A stretch of 64,000 nt of DNA from Buttiauxella agrestis. GTDB taxonomy: Bacteria > Pseudomonadota > Gammaproteobacteria > Enterobacterales > Enterobacteriaceae. Position 1 is the stretch's first letter; each line of letters opens with the position of its first letter. Shown one piece after another: positions 1 through 8,124 of this stretch. The stretch spans positions 1,390,763 to 1,454,762 of the forward strand of contig NZ_UIGI01000001.1 in assembly GCF_900446255.1 (NCBI RefSeq). Reading direction: 5' to 3'. The translations under genes and the position numbers were made by a program. The notes under the pieces are model-generated. The model had not been told where the DNA came from. It did not search any database and was given only the letters and a program-made list of their open reading frames with translations.

Positions 1-878
1 CGCTACTGTTGTTTAAGCAACTGGCGGTGGATGTGGTGATCCTTGAAGTGGGCCTGGGCGGGCGTCTTGATGCCACCAATATTGTCGATGCCGATGTGGC
101 GGTCGTGACCAGTATCGCGCTGGACCACACCGACTGGCTGGGACCAGATCGTGAAAGCATCGGACGTGAAAAAGCGGGTGTGTTCCGTGGCGGGAAACCG
201 GCAATCGTCGGCGAGCCTGATATGCCGCATACCATTGCCGATGTGGCGACGGAGAAGGGCGCGCAACTGCTGTGCCGTGGCGTGGACTGGTCTTATCACG
301 TTGGTGAGAATAGCTGGAGCTTCAAAGATGCTCAGGGCGAACTGAGCGGATTGCCTCTGCCGTTAGTTCCGCAGCCGAATGCGGCGACGGCACTGGCGGC
401 GTTGCGTGCCAGCGGGCTAAATGTCAGCAATGAGGCTATTATTCAAGGCATTAAAGAAGCGACGTTACCGGGGCGATTCCAGGTGATTTCGCGTGAGCCG
501 TTGGTGATCCTTGATGTGGCGCACAACCCTCATGCAGCGGCATATTTGGCCCGGCGTCTGGAGCAGCTCCCTAAACGCGGACGCGTGTTGGCCGTTATCG
601 GGATGCTGCATGACAAAGACATCGCCGGCACGTTGGCATGTTTGTCCCCTCAGGTTGATAGCTGGTATTGTGCTCCATTAGAAGGCCCACGCGGTGCCAC
701 GGCGGAACAACTGATTGAACATCTCGGTCAGGGCGAAGTCTATGGCAGTGTGGCGCAAGCCTGGCGTGCCGCAATGAAGGCCGCCGCAGAAAATGATACC
801 GTGCTGGTGTGTGGTTCATTTCATACAGTAGCCCACGTAATGGAAGCGTTGGACGCGGAGAAAGCAGGTGGCGAGTAA
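1..878 (+). CDS. folC: Dihydrofolate/folylpolyglutamate synthase FolC (5' end cut by window)
   Basis: FolC adds glutamate to dihydropteroate and tetrahydrofolate in the cytoplasm, completing dihydrofolate synthesis and making polyglutamylated folates. The reading frame is open from base 3, with no start in the window; about 290 of the usual ~420 residues are visible, so roughly the first 130 (with the P-loop) lie to the left. Seen: the GLGGRLDATN and ALDHTDWLG segments typical of Mur-ligase-like folate enzymes, and DVAHNPHA, which opens the C-terminal glutamate ligase domain. The last 11 bases overlap dedD, so the two are probably co-transcribed, as in E. coli. Confidence 0.96.
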   Translation, partial: LLLFKQLAVDVVILEVGLGGRLDATNIVDADVAVVTSIALDHTDWLGPDRESIGREKAGVFRGGKPAIVGEPDMPHTIADVATEKGAQLLCRGVDWSYHVGENSWSFKDAQGELSGLPLPLVPQPNAATALAALRASGLNVSNEAIIQGIKEATLPGRFQVISREPLVILDVAHNPHAAAYLARRLEQLPKRGRVLAVIGMLHDKDIAGTLACLSPQVDSWYCAPLEGPRGATAEQLIEHLGQGEVYGSVAQAWRAAMKAAAENDTVLVCGSFHTVAHVMEALDAEKAGGE

Positions 879-1596
879 GTTTCAAAATCGATTAGTCGGA
901 ACCATTATTCTGGTCGCACTGGGGGTCATTATCCTGCCAGGGCTGCTTGATGGTCAGAAAAAGCATTATCAGGATGAGTTCGCAGCGATTCCTCTGGTTC
1001 CAAAACCGGGTGACACCGATGAGCCAGACATGCTGCCTGCCGCGACTCAGGCACTGCCTTCGCAACCCCCTGAAGGGGCGGCTGAAGAGGTGAGAGCAGG
1101 CACAGCGGCAGCACCAGGGCTTGATATCGCTTCTTTGCCAGGGGATGGAGCAGCGGGCATTGATGAAGTGCCTGTTAACCGTGAACAGCCGAAGCCGAAA
1201 CCTGTGGCTGAGAAACCAAAACCTAAGCCGGTTGAAAAACCACAGAGCAAAGCTTCTGTTGACCAAACCGAAGAACGTCTGGCAATGATGAACGAACAGC
1301 CTCCGGAGCCTGCAAAACCAGCGAAGCAAGAAACTGCCGAGCAAGCACCAACAGGCAAAGCTTACGTCGTGCAACTGGGTGCTTTGAAGAATGCCGACAA
1401 AGTGAATGAAATTGTTGGTAAACTACGCGGCGCTGGGTTCCGTGCTTACACCTCACCGTCGACACCAGTTCAGGGAAAAGTCACCCGAATTCTGGTAGGG
1501 CCGGATGCCTCGAAAGACAAACTTAAGTCTTCACTGGGCGAGCTGAATTCGCTTTCCGGGCTGAACGGTGTAGTGATGACTTACACGGCCAGATAA
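868..1596 (+). CDS. dedD: Cell-division SPOR-domain membrane protein DedD
   Basis: DedD is an inner-membrane bitopic protein that goes to the division septum by binding denuded glycan strands through its SPOR domain. The 242-residue product has a short cytoplasmic N-terminus, one membrane segment at about residues 9-27, a Pro/Lys/Glu-rich linker at about 50-160 with KPKP repeats, and a SPOR domain from about 164 to the end (KAYVVQLGALKNADKV). The GTG start overlaps folC by 11 bases and gives the conserved N-terminus MASKFQNRLVG. E. coli DedD has about 220 residues, so the linker is longer here. An AT-tailed hairpin follows. Confidence 0.95.
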   Translation: MASKFQNRLVGTIILVALGVIILPGLLDGQKKHYQDEFAAIPLVPKPGDTDEPDMLPAATQALPSQPPEGAAEEVRAGTAAAPGLDIASLPGDGAAGIDEVPVNREQPKPKPVAEKPKPKPVEKPQSKASVDQTEERLAMMNEQPPEPAKPAKQETAEQAPTGKAYVVQLGALKNADKVNEIVGKLRGAGFRAYTSPSTPVQGKVTRILVGPDASKDKLKSSLGELNSLSGLNGVVMTYTAR

Positions 1597-1628
1597 ACCC
1601 GCAGAGGCGGGATTTAGGGCAAATTTTT

Positions 1629-1664
1629 AATGGCGTTGAGCATTTTTTCAACGCCATTATTTAT
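1629..1664 (+). terminator. Probable terminator after dedD
   Basis: An 11-bp perfect stem (AATGGCGTTGA paired with TCAACGCCATT) at 1629-1658 encloses an 8-base loop and is followed by an AT-rich tail rather than a clean T run. It would separate folC-dedD from the PurR-controlled cvpA operon. Confidence 0.6.
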
Positions 1665-1687
1665 TTACGCGAGGGAAGGAAATCCCT

Positions 1688-1703
1688 ACGCAAACGTTTT
1701 CTT
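1688..1703 (+). promoter_or_regulatory. PurR operator of the cvpA-purF-ubiX operon
   Basis: ACGCAAACGTTTTCTT matches the classical 16-bp PurR box of the E. coli purF operator. A -10-like TAGAAT follows at 1711-1716, so the box lies over the -35 position, consistent with purine-dependent repression. It is 59 bases upstream of the cvpA start. Confidence 0.93.
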
Positions 1704-1761
1704 TTTCTGTTAGAATGCGCCCCGAACTGGACGTCAGGGCGATTTGTCGTGGGATTTGTTC

Positions 1762-2250
1762 ATGGTTTGGATAGATTACGCCATCATTGCGGTCATCGGC
1801 TTTTCGGCTCTGATTAGTGTTATTCGTGGGTTTGTGCGTGAAGCGTTATCGCTAGTAACCTGGGGCTGTGCTTTCTTTGTCGCCAGTCATTACTACACTT
1901 ACCTTTCTGTCTGGTTCACTGGCTTTGAAGACGAACTGGTACGTAATGGAATAGCTATCGCGATACTGTTTATCGCGACACTCATCGTCGGTGCGATAGT
2001 CAATTATGTGATTAGCGCGCTGGTTGAGAAAACCGGCCTGTCGGGTACAGACAGGGTGTTGGGGATTTGCTTTGGTGCGTTACGTGGAGCACTGATCGTC
2101 GCCGCCATTCTGTTCTTTCTTGATACGTTCACTGGTTTTTCCAAGAGTGACGACTGGCAAAAGTCGCAGCTTATCCCGCAATTCAGTTTCATCATCAGAT
2201 GGTTTTTTGACTATCTGCAAAGCTCGTCAAGTTTCTTGCCCCGGCCATAA
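1762..2250 (+). CDS. cvpA: CvpA, inner membrane protein (colicin V production)
   Basis: CvpA is a small inner-membrane protein needed for colicin V production and implicated in envelope homeostasis; its molecular activity is not settled. The ATG at 1762 gives 162 residues, the E. coli length, starting MVWIDYAIIAVIGF. About four hydrophobic segments are visible (roughly residues 4-22, 28-48, 62-84, 102-122) and the C-terminus is polar (SSSSFLPRP). An in-frame codon at 1744 would add six residues but is not conserved. First gene of the operon behind the PurR box; purF begins 34 bases downstream. Confidence 0.95.
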   Translation: MVWIDYAIIAVIGFSALISVIRGFVREALSLVTWGCAFFVASHYYTYLSVWFTGFEDELVRNGIAIAILFIATLIVGAIVNYVISALVEKTGLSGTDRVLGICFGALRGALIVAAILFFLDTFTGFSKSDDWQKSQLIPQFSFIIRWFFDYLQSSSSFLPRP

Positions 2251-2284
2251 GGCAGGGGTTGTGGCTTAATGAGGAAAAGACAAC

Positions 2285-3802
2285 ATGTGCGGTATTGTCG
2301 GTATCGCCGGTTTTATGCCGGTAAACCAGTCTATCTATGACGCGTTAACGGTGCTTCAACACCGTGGGCAGGATGCCGCAGGCATCGTCACCATCGATGC
2401 CTTAAATTGTTTTCGTCTGCGTAAAGCCAATGGGCTGGTGAGCGATGTGTTCGGTGCCATTCACATGCAACGCTTGCAGGGAAACATGGGTATCGGCCAC
2501 GTACGTTATCCGACTGCGGGTAGCTCTAGCGCTTCTGAAGCCCAACCTTTCTATGTTAACTCTCCGTACGGCATTACTCTTGCACACAACGGCAATCTGA
2601 CTAACGCCCACGAACTGCGCCAAAAGTTGTTCGAAGAAAAGCGTCGTCACATTAACACCACTTCCGATTCTGAAATCCTGCTCAATGTTTTTGCCAGCGA
2701 GCTGGATAACTTCCGCAACTATCCGCTGGAAGCAGACAACATTTTCGCAGCGATAGCCGCAACCAACCGCCAGATTCGTGGTGCGTACGCTTGTGTTGCG
2801 ATGATTATCGGCCACGGTATGGTGGCGTTCCGCGACCCGAACGGTATTCGTCCGTTGGTGATGGGCAAGCGCGATTTGAATGATGGCCGCACTGAATATA
2901 TGGTGGCTTCCGAAAGCGTTGCGCTTGATACGCTGGGCTTTGAGTTCCTGCGTGATGTTGCGCCGGGCGAAGCGGTGTACATCACCGAAAAAGGCCAGTT
3001 GTTCACACGCCAGTGTGCTGACAACCCAACCAGCAATCCATGCCTGTTCGAGTACGTTTACTTTGCGCGCCCGGACTCGTTCATCGACAAAATTTCCGTT
3101 TACAGCGCCCGCGTTGAAATGGGTAAAAAGCTCGGTGAGAAAATTGCTCGCGAATGGGAAGATTTGGATATCGACGTGGTTATCCCGATTCCAGAAACCT
3201 CGTGCGACATCGCGCTGGAAATCGCCCGTATTCTCGACAAGCCGTACCGTCAGGGTTTTGTGAAAAACCGCTACGTGGGCCGCACGTTCATCATGCCAGG
3301 CCAGCAACTGCGTCGTAAATCTGTGCGTCGTAAACTGAATGCTAACCGCGCTGAGTTCCGTGATAAGAACGTGCTGCTGGTGGATGACTCCATCGTGCGC
3401 GGCACCACTTCAGAGCAAATTATCGAGATGGCTCGTGAAGCCGGTGCGAAGAAAGTTTACCTCGCGTCAGCGGCACCGGAAATTCGTTTCCCGAATGTGT
3501 ACGGCATCGATATGCCAAGCGCCAACGAACTGATTGCTCATGGCCGTGAAGTTGATGAGATCCGTCAGTTGATTGGTGCCGATGGTCTGATTTTCCAGGA
3601 TCTGAACGATCTGATTGAAGCGGTTCGCGTTGAGAATCCGGATATCACGCAGTTTGAATGCTCGGTGTTCAACGGTATTTACGTGACCAAAGATGTGGAT
3701 CACGAATACCTTGAGTATCTTGAGTCACTGCGTAATGACGATTCACAAGCGATTGCCCGTCAGAACGAAGTGGAAAACTTAGAGATGCATAACGAGGGTT
3801 AA
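2285..3802 (+). CDS. purF: Amidophosphoribosyltransferase PurF
   Basis: PurF catalyses the first committed step of purine synthesis, turning PRPP and glutamine into 5-phosphoribosylamine. The 505-residue length equals E. coli PurF. Met-Cys-Gly-Ile starts the protein, so Cys2 becomes the N-terminal nucleophile of the glutaminase domain (about residues 1-230) once Met is removed. The phosphoribosyltransferase domain carries the PRPP loop [15 protein letters not shown] near residues 363-377. The end is [11 protein letters not shown], as in E. coli. Co-transcribed with cvpA and repressed through PurR (operator at 1688). Confidence 0.98.
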   Translation: MCGIVGIAGFMPVNQSIYDALTVLQHRGQDAAGIVTIDALNCFRLRKANGLVSDVFGAIHMQRLQGNMGIGHVRYPTAGSSSASEAQPFYVNSPYGITLAHNGNLTNAHELRQKLFEEKRRHINTTSDSEILLNVFASELDNFRNYPLEADNIFAAIAATNRQIRGAYACVAMIIGHGMVAFRDPNGIRPLVMGKRDLNDGRTEYMVASESVALDTLGFEFLRDVAPGEAVYITEKGQLFTRQCADNPTSNPCLFEYVYFARPDSFIDKISVYSARVEMGKKLGEKIAREWEDLDIDVVIPIPETSCDIALEIARILDKPYRQGFVKNRYVGRTFIMPGQQLRRKSVRRKLNANRAEFRDKNVLLVDDSIVRGTTSEQIIEMAREAGAKKVYLASAAPEIRFPNVYGIDMPSANELIAHGREVDEIRQLIGADGLIFQDLNDLIEAVRVENPDITQFECSVFNGIYVTKDVDHEYLEYLESLRNDDSQAIARQNEVENLEMHNEG

Positions 3803-3816
3803 CACCATCCTCAACC

Positions 3817-3843
3817 TAACCCTCTCCTTGAAGGAGAGGGTTA
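3817..3843. repeat. Palindrome CCCTCTCCTT/AAGGAGAGGG between purF and ubiX
   Basis: A near-perfect 27-base palindrome (stem TAACCCTCTCCTT) in the 110-base purF-ubiX gap. It lacks a T run, so it is more likely a repeated palindrome or mRNA-stabilising stem than a terminator. A second copy of the same core stem lies at 50803-50822 after sdhB. Confidence 0.7.
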
Positions 3844-3912
3844 CCATTTCTTGCATCCCTGCCCATCTTGCGGCAAAGTCAGCCCAGATAAACTCCTCGG
3901 GCGAACTAAAAT

Positions 3913-4482
3913 ATGAAACGGTTAATTGTTGGGATTTCAGGTGCCAGTGGTGCAATCTACGGTGTGCGACTACTTCAGGTTCTGCAACAATTACCCGATA
4001 TCGAAACTCATCTCATTCTGAGTAACGCAGCTCGCCAGACCCTCGCGCTGGAAACCGATATTTCCTTACGAGAAGTTCAGGCCTTTGCTGATGTGGTTCA
4101 CGACTCGCGTGATATCGCCGCCAGCCTTTCCTCTGGCTCTTTTAAGACGCACGGCATGGTGATATTGCCTTGCTCAATCAAAACCCTTTCTGGCATTGTT
4201 CACAGCTATACAGATGGCTTGTTAACGCGTGCAGCGGATGTCGTGCTCAAAGAGCGTCGCCCGCTGGTGCTTTGCGTGCGTGAAACGCCGCTGCATCTTG
4301 GGCATTTGCGCCTGATGACCCAGGCTGCTGAAATGGGCGCGGTGATAATGCCGCCGATGCCTGCGTTTTATCATCGCCCACAAAGTGTGCAGGACATTAT
4401 CGACCAGACGGTAAACCGGGTCATCGATCAGTTCGATATTGAGTTGCCGCAAGATTTGTTTACTCGCTGGAGCGGCGCATAA
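3913..4482 (+). CDS. ubiX: Flavin prenyltransferase UbiX
   Basis: UbiX joins a dimethylallyl group to FMN, making the prenylated flavin cofactor that the decarboxylase UbiD uses in ubiquinone synthesis. The product is 189 residues, the family length in E. coli, with the flavoprotein start GISGASGAIYG (residues 7-17), the central SSGSFKTHGMVI segment, and MTQAAEMGAVIMPPMPAFY near the C-terminus. It is the last gene behind purF, and a strong terminator follows 37 bases after the stop. The NtrC-type site for argT begins only 7 bases after its stop codon. Confidence 0.97.
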   Translation: MKRLIVGISGASGAIYGVRLLQVLQQLPDIETHLILSNAARQTLALETDISLREVQAFADVVHDSRDIAASLSSGSFKTHGMVILPCSIKTLSGIVHSYTDGLLTRAADVVLKERRPLVLCVRETPLHLGHLRLMTQAAEMGAVIMPPMPAFYHRPQSVQDIIDQTVNRVIDQFDIELPQDLFTRWSGA

Positions 4483-4488
4483 GCGCGA

Positions 4489-4505
4489 TGCGCCAGTGTG
4501 GTGCA
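4489..4505. promoter_or_regulatory. NtrC-type enhancer dyad upstream of argT
   Basis: TGCGCCAGTGTGGTGCA matches 13 of the 14 defined bases of the NtrC consensus TGCACCA-N3-TGGTGCA. Its centre is about 220 bases upstream of the start site predicted from the -24/-12 promoter at 4691, a normal enhancer distance. It sits between the ubiX stop and the operon terminator. NtrC control of argT is established in Salmonella and E. coli; the site itself is inferred from sequence. Confidence 0.75.
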
Positions 4506-4518
4506 TCACAAAACCCTG

Positions 4519-4540
4519 CGCCTCATTATGAGGCGTTTTT
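4519..4540 (+). terminator. Rho-independent terminator of cvpA-purF-ubiX
   Basis: A CGCCTCA/TGAGGCG stem with a very small loop (4519-4535) is followed by five T residues. It ends the purine operon before the argT control region. Confidence 0.85.
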
Positions 4541-4690
4541 GTAACCCCGATCACTTCCAGAACATTTATCCGCTATTTTCCACCGCGAATGCTTTTTCCT
4601 CATACCAGACCTGCTATCTTTCATTCTTGTGACAGAGTTGTAACTTTTATTTAACACAATATTGCCCACTTTATTTCACGCAAGAAAAAG

Positions 4691-4706
4691 TGGCATGAGA
4701 ACTGCA
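4691..4706 (+). promoter_or_regulatory. Sigma54 (-24/-12) promoter of argT
   Basis: TGGCATGAGAACTGCA has the invariant GG and GC separated by exactly 10 bases, as in the consensus TGGCAC-N5-TTGC. The predicted start is near 4717, giving a leader of about 66 bases. It pairs with the NtrC-type dyad at 4489. The region 4541-4690 between them shows nothing else I can name, though IHF-type bending would be expected there. Confidence 0.85.
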
Positions 4707-4718
4707 ACTCTTAATCAG

Positions 4719-4740
4719 CAACACAAAACAAACACAACAC
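4719..4740 (+). promoter_or_regulatory. Pure A/C leader element of argT mRNA, probable GcvB sRNA target
   Basis: Twenty-two consecutive bases contain only A and C, right at the predicted 5' end of the argT mRNA. GcvB sRNA represses argT in Salmonella by pairing its GU-rich R1 region with C/A-rich leaders. The gcvB gene is not in this window, so the pairing is inferred. Confidence 0.7.
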
Positions 4741-4782
4741 GACGTTACACATAATAAGATAAGTCAAACTTGGGAGTTATGT

Positions 4783-5565
4783 ATGAAAAAGCAAGTTCTC
4801 GCTCTGTCTTTACTGCTTGGCCTGAGCGCCACCGCAAGCGTCTTCGCAGCACTTCCGCAGAGTATTCGTCTTGGAACGGACACGACCTACGCGCCGTTTT
4901 CTTCTAAAGATGCGAAAGGGGATTTTGTTGGTTTCGATATCGATCTTGGTAATGAGCTGTGTAAGCGCATTAATACTAAATGTACCTGGGTCGCAAGTGA
5001 CTTCGATGCGCTGATTCCTTCACTTAAAGCGAAGAAAATTGACGGTATCATTTCCTCGCTTTCCATCACGGAAAAACGCCAGAAAGAGATTGCCTTCTCA
5101 GACAAACTTTATGCTGCTGATTCACGCCTGATTGCTGTTAAAGGCTCCCCGGTTAAACCGACTCTGGATTCCCTCAAAGGTAAACACATCGGTGTATTGC
5201 AAGGATCGACACAAGAAGCGTATGCCAACGCTGAATGGCGCAGTAAAGGTGTCGATGTGGTGCCTTACGCAAACCAGGATCTGATCTATTCCGATCTGGC
5301 TGCTGGCCGCCTTGATGCTGCATTCCAGGATGAAACTGCTGCAAGCGAAGGCTTCCTGAAACTGCCTGCGGGTAAAGGCTATGAGTTTGCAGGCCCATCG
5401 GTAAAAAACAAACAGTACTTTGGCGACGGTACCGGTATTGGCTTGCGTAAAGACGACGCTGAGCTGAAAGCGGCCTTTGATAAAGCGCTGGCAGATATGC
5501 GTAAAGACGGTACTTACGACAAATTTGCGAAGAAGTACTTCGATTTTAATGTTTACGGTGAATAA
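4783..5565 (+). CDS. argT: Lysine/arginine/ornithine-binding periplasmic protein ArgT
   Basis: ArgT (LAO protein) binds lysine, arginine and ornithine in the periplasm and delivers them to the HisQMP membrane complex. The product has 260 residues with a Sec signal peptide, a lysine-rich start then a hydrophobic core and a likely cut after SVFA (residue 22). The mature part is a type 3 solute-binding protein, with [25 protein letters not shown] at its N-terminal lobe and a [11 protein letters not shown] end. It is a close paralogue of hisJ next door, clearly from tandem duplication. The start follows a GGGAG ribosome-binding site. Expression is probably NtrC/sigma54 driven. Confidence 0.97.
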   Translation: MKKQVLALSLLLGLSATASVFAALPQSIRLGTDTTYAPFSSKDAKGDFVGFDIDLGNELCKRINTKCTWVASDFDALIPSLKAKKIDGIISSLSITEKRQKEIAFSDKLYAADSRLIAVKGSPVKPTLDSLKGKHIGVLQGSTQEAYANAEWRSKGVDVVPYANQDLIYSDLAAGRLDAAFQDETAASEGFLKLPAGKGYEFAGPSVKNKQYFGDGTGIGLRKDDAELKAAFDKALADMRKDGTYDKFAKKYFDFNVYGE

Positions 5566-5583
5566 GTTTATCCCGTAGTCTGT

Positions 5584-5613
5584 AGCCCGGTTATGCTTTG
5601 GCGCAACCGGGCT
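5584..5613. repeat. REP-like hairpin after argT
   Basis: A 9-bp stem AGCCCGGTT/AACCGGGCT encloses a GC-containing loop and is preceded by TGT, resembling a diverged REP/PU palindrome (GTAGCCCGG...CCGGGC). There is no T run after it, so it may stabilise the argT 3' end rather than terminate. Confidence 0.6.
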
Positions 5614-5643
5614 GAATAGAATTGCAATCCAGTTTAAGTTGTC

Positions 5644-5711
5644 TGCACCCGTTTAGTGCAGTAATTTATCTATGCACCAAAATGGTGGTTTGCTTGCATC
5701 TTGTTGGTGCA
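5644..5711. promoter_or_regulatory. Three tandem NtrC-type dyads upstream of hisJ
   Basis: Three 17-base dyads each match 12 of the 14 defined bases of TGCACCA-N3-TGGTGCA: 5644-5660 (TGCACCCGTTTAGTGCA), 5673-5689 (TGCACCAAAATGGTGGT) and 5695-5711 (TGCATCTTGTTGGTGCA). Their centres lie at about -164, -135 and -113 from the start predicted for the sigma54 promoter at 5790. The last two are 22 bases apart, near two helical turns, as expected for cooperative binding. Confidence 0.78.
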
Positions 5712-5789
5712 AGGTGTTTTTCCTGTTTTAAGATGCGCGACAATGCTGCGCCACAATGGGGAAAAAACACTATATTGAGATGCATAAAT

Positions 5790-5805
5790 TGGCATGGAAC
5801 ATGCA
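5790..5805 (+). promoter_or_regulatory. Sigma54 (-24/-12) promoter of hisJQMP
   Basis: TGGCATGGAACATGCA has GG and GC separated by 10 bases. The predicted start is near 5816, 45 bases before the hisJ ATG. With the three NtrC-type sites just upstream it forms a complete nitrogen-controlled promoter for the histidine importer, independent of argT. Confidence 0.85.
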
Positions 5806-5860
5806 ATTTTATCCGGTTGAAAAGCAATCACGCATAAAAACAGTGACTTCGAGGATAATT

Positions 5861-6643
5861 ATGAACAAGCAGATCATCGCTCTTTCTTTGGTACTGGCAT
5901 TTTCCAGTGTTTCCACAGCATTCGCCGCTATTCCCAAGAATTTACGTATTGGTACTGACCCAACTTACGCCCCGTTTGAGTCGAAAAACGCTCAAGGGGA
6001 ATTAGTGGGTTTTGATATCGATTTGGCAAAAGAACTCTGCAAACGCATCGAAACTAATTGTACCTTCGTGGAAAACCCACTGGATGCGCTGATCCCTTCG
6101 TTGAAAGCGAAAAAAATTGACGCGATTATGTCGTCACTTTCCATCACTGAAAAGCGCCAGCAAGAGATTGCCTTCACCGACAAACTGTACGCAGCAGATT
6201 CCCGTTTAGTGGTTGCGAAAGGCTCCTCAATTCAACCTACCCTTGAATCCCTTAAAGGTAAGCGTGTCGGCGTTTTGCAAGGCACGACTCAAGAAACCTT
6301 CGGGAATGAGCATTGGGCACCTAAAGGTATCGAAATTGTTTCTTACCAGGGCCAGGATTCAATCTACGCTGACCTGACTGCGGGTCGTATTGACGCAGCA
6401 TTCCAGGACGAAGTTGCCGCCAGCGAAGGTTTCCTGAAGCAACCTGTCGGCGCGAATTACCAGTTTGGTGGCCCGTCAATCAAAGACGAAAAGCTCTTTG
6501 GTGTCGGCACCGGTATGGGTCTGCGTAAAGACGATACCGAATTACGTGCAGCGCTCAACAAAGCGTTTGCCGAAATGCGTAAAGACGGAACTTACGAGAA
6601 GTTAGCGAAGAAATACTTCGATTTCGATGTTTACGGTGGTTAA
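5861..6643 (+). CDS. hisJ: Histidine-binding periplasmic protein HisJ
   Basis: HisJ captures L-histidine (and arginine less well) in the periplasm for the HisQMP2 importer. The ATG at 5861 gives 260 residues with a signal peptide ([14 protein letters not shown], cut after STAFA, residue 22). A longer frame from 5756 runs through the promoter and is not used. The mature protein is a type 3 solute-binding protein with [13 protein letters not shown] and [11 protein letters not shown] ends, closely matching ArgT. Its ribosome-binding site is GAGGA. A hairpin in the 74-base gap to hisQ may explain why binding protein is made in excess over the membrane parts. Confidence 0.97.
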   Translation: MNKQIIALSLVLAFSSVSTAFAAIPKNLRIGTDPTYAPFESKNAQGELVGFDIDLAKELCKRIETNCTFVENPLDALIPSLKAKKIDAIMSSLSITEKRQQEIAFTDKLYAADSRLVVAKGSSIQPTLESLKGKRVGVLQGTTQETFGNEHWAPKGIEIVSYQGQDSIYADLTAGRIDAAFQDEVAASEGFLKQPVGANYQFGGPSIKDEKLFGVGTGMGLRKDDTELRAALNKAFAEMRKDGTYEKLAKKYFDFDVYGG

Positions 6644-6659
6644 CAGTCACCAGTGGTTA

Positions 6660-6682
6660 AACCTGCCCTGAATGGGCAGGTT
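6660..6682. repeat. Intercistronic hairpin between hisJ and hisQ
   Basis: AACCTGCCC and GGGCAGGTT form a 9-bp stem with a 5-base loop. Salmonella and E. coli carry REP palindromes at this spot that raise upstream mRNA stability; this stem may do the same here. No T run follows, so full termination is unlikely. Confidence 0.65.
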
Positions 6683-6717
6683 AAGTTTGTGCAGACACTG
6701 ACGACAGGATACGCACC

Positions 6718-7404
6718 ATGTTGTACGGTTTTTCTGAAGTAATATTTAAAGGGGCACTCGTCACGCTGGAACTGGCGTTAAGCTCCGTTATCCTCGCCGT
6801 TATTATTGGCCTGGCTGGAGCCGGTGCTAAATTATCCAAAAATCGCCCGTTAGCCATATTGTTTGAAGGCTACACCACGCTGATTCGTGGGGTGCCCGAC
6901 CTGGTGCTGATGCTGCTGATTTTCTACGGTCTGCAAATGGCGCTTAATGTCTTAACCGATTCGCTAGGCGTTGCTCAGTTTGATATCGACCCAATGGTTG
7001 CCGGTATTATTACGCTTGGTTTTATCTATGGTGCCTATTTTACCGAAACCTTCCGCGGTGCGTTTATGGCTGTGCCAAGAGGGCATATTGAAGCGGCAAC
7101 CGCCTTTGGCTTTACCGGCTCGCAAACTTTCCGCCGCATTCTCTTCCCGGCCATGATGCGTTATGCGTTACCGGGCATTGGGAACAACTGGCAGGTTATT
7201 TTGAAAGCCACCGCGCTGGTTTCTCTGTTAGGCCTGGAAGATGTGGTGAAAGCGACGCAGCTGGCGGGGAAAAGTACCTGGCAGCCGTTCTACTTTGCGA
7301 TTGTTGCCGGGATCATCTACCTGTTCTTTACCACGGTATCGAATGGCGTATTGCTCTGGCTTGAACGCCGTTATTCCGTTGGCGTTAAGAGGGCGGAGCT
7401 ATGA
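6718..7404 (+). CDS. hisQ: Histidine/LAO ABC transporter permease HisQ
   Basis: HisQ is one of the two membrane subunits of the HisQMP2 importer that receives histidine from HisJ and basic amino acids from ArgT. It is 228 residues, matching E. coli, with about five hydrophobic segments and the coupling EAA loop EAATAFGFTGSQTFRRILFP near residues 125-144, which docks on HisP. The start LYGFSEVIFKGALVTLELAL is typical of the polar amino acid permease family. Its last four bases overlap hisM, indicating translational coupling. Confidence 0.96.
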   Translation: MLYGFSEVIFKGALVTLELALSSVILAVIIGLAGAGAKLSKNRPLAILFEGYTTLIRGVPDLVLMLLIFYGLQMALNVLTDSLGVAQFDIDPMVAGIITLGFIYGAYFTETFRGAFMAVPRGHIEAATAFGFTGSQTFRRILFPAMMRYALPGIGNNWQVILKATALVSLLGLEDVVKATQLAGKSTWQPFYFAIVAGIIYLFFTTVSNGVLLWLERRYSVGVKRAEL

Positions 7405-8117
7405 TAGAAATCATTCAGGAATACTGGAAAGCCCTGCTATGGACTGACGGATACCGCTTTACCGGCGTGGCAATCACACTCTGGTTGCTGATTTCGTCGG
7501 TGGTGATGGGGGGCATTCTGGCGCTATTTTTGGCTATCGGACGGGTGTCGAGCAATAAATATATCGCCTTCCCAATCTGGCTGTTTACCTACATTTTCCG
7601 TGGCACGCCGTTGTATGTTCAGTTGCTGGTTTTCTATTCCGGTATGTACACGCTGGAAGTGGTGAAAGGCACTGTGCTGCTCAATGAGTTTTTCCGCAGT
7701 GGCCTGAACTGTACCGTGTTGGCGTTGACGTTAAACACTTGTGCGTACACCACAGAAATTTTTGCCGGAGCGATTCGAGCCGTTCCACACGGTGAAATTG
7801 AAGCCGGTCGGGCTTACGGTTTTTCGCCATTCAAAATGTATCGCTGCATTATTTTGCCTTCGGCGCTGCGTATTGCGCTGCCTGCATACAGCAACGAAGT
7901 GATTTTGATGCTGCACTCCACGGCGCTGGCATTTACCGCTACCGTACCGGATCTGCTGAAAATCGCCCGTGATATCAACTCCGCAACCTACCAGCCGTTT
8001 ACTGCTTTCGGGATTGCTGCGGTGTTGTACCTGTGTATTTCTTATGTGCTGATTAGATTGTTCCGCAAGGCTGAGCAACGCTGGTTGCAGCATATTAAAC
8101 CAAGCTCAACACATTGA
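7401..8117 (+). CDS. hisM: Histidine/LAO ABC transporter permease HisM
   Basis: HisM pairs with HisQ to form the transmembrane path of the histidine/LAO importer. The 238-residue protein has five to six hydrophobic segments and an EAA loop [20 protein letters not shown] near residues 134-153. The ATGA overlap with hisQ (7401-7404) suggests coupled translation and equal stoichiometry. hisP begins 7 bases after the stop. HisQ and HisM are paralogues. Confidence 0.96.
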   Translation: MIEIIQEYWKALLWTDGYRFTGVAITLWLLISSVVMGGILALFLAIGRVSSNKYIAFPIWLFTYIFRGTPLYVQLLVFYSGMYTLEVVKGTVLLNEFFRSGLNCTVLALTLNTCAYTTEIFAGAIRAVPHGEIEAGRAYGFSPFKMYRCIILPSALRIALPAYSNEVILMLHSTALAFTATVPDLLKIARDINSATYQPFTAFGIAAVLYLCISYVLIRLFRKAEQRWLQHIKPSSTH

Positions 8118-8124
8118 GTGTGCA

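Noticed and set aside
5622-5837. A 71-codon frame upstream of hisJ
   Set aside because: It covers the NtrC-type sites and the sigma54 promoter, which explain the sequence better than coding.
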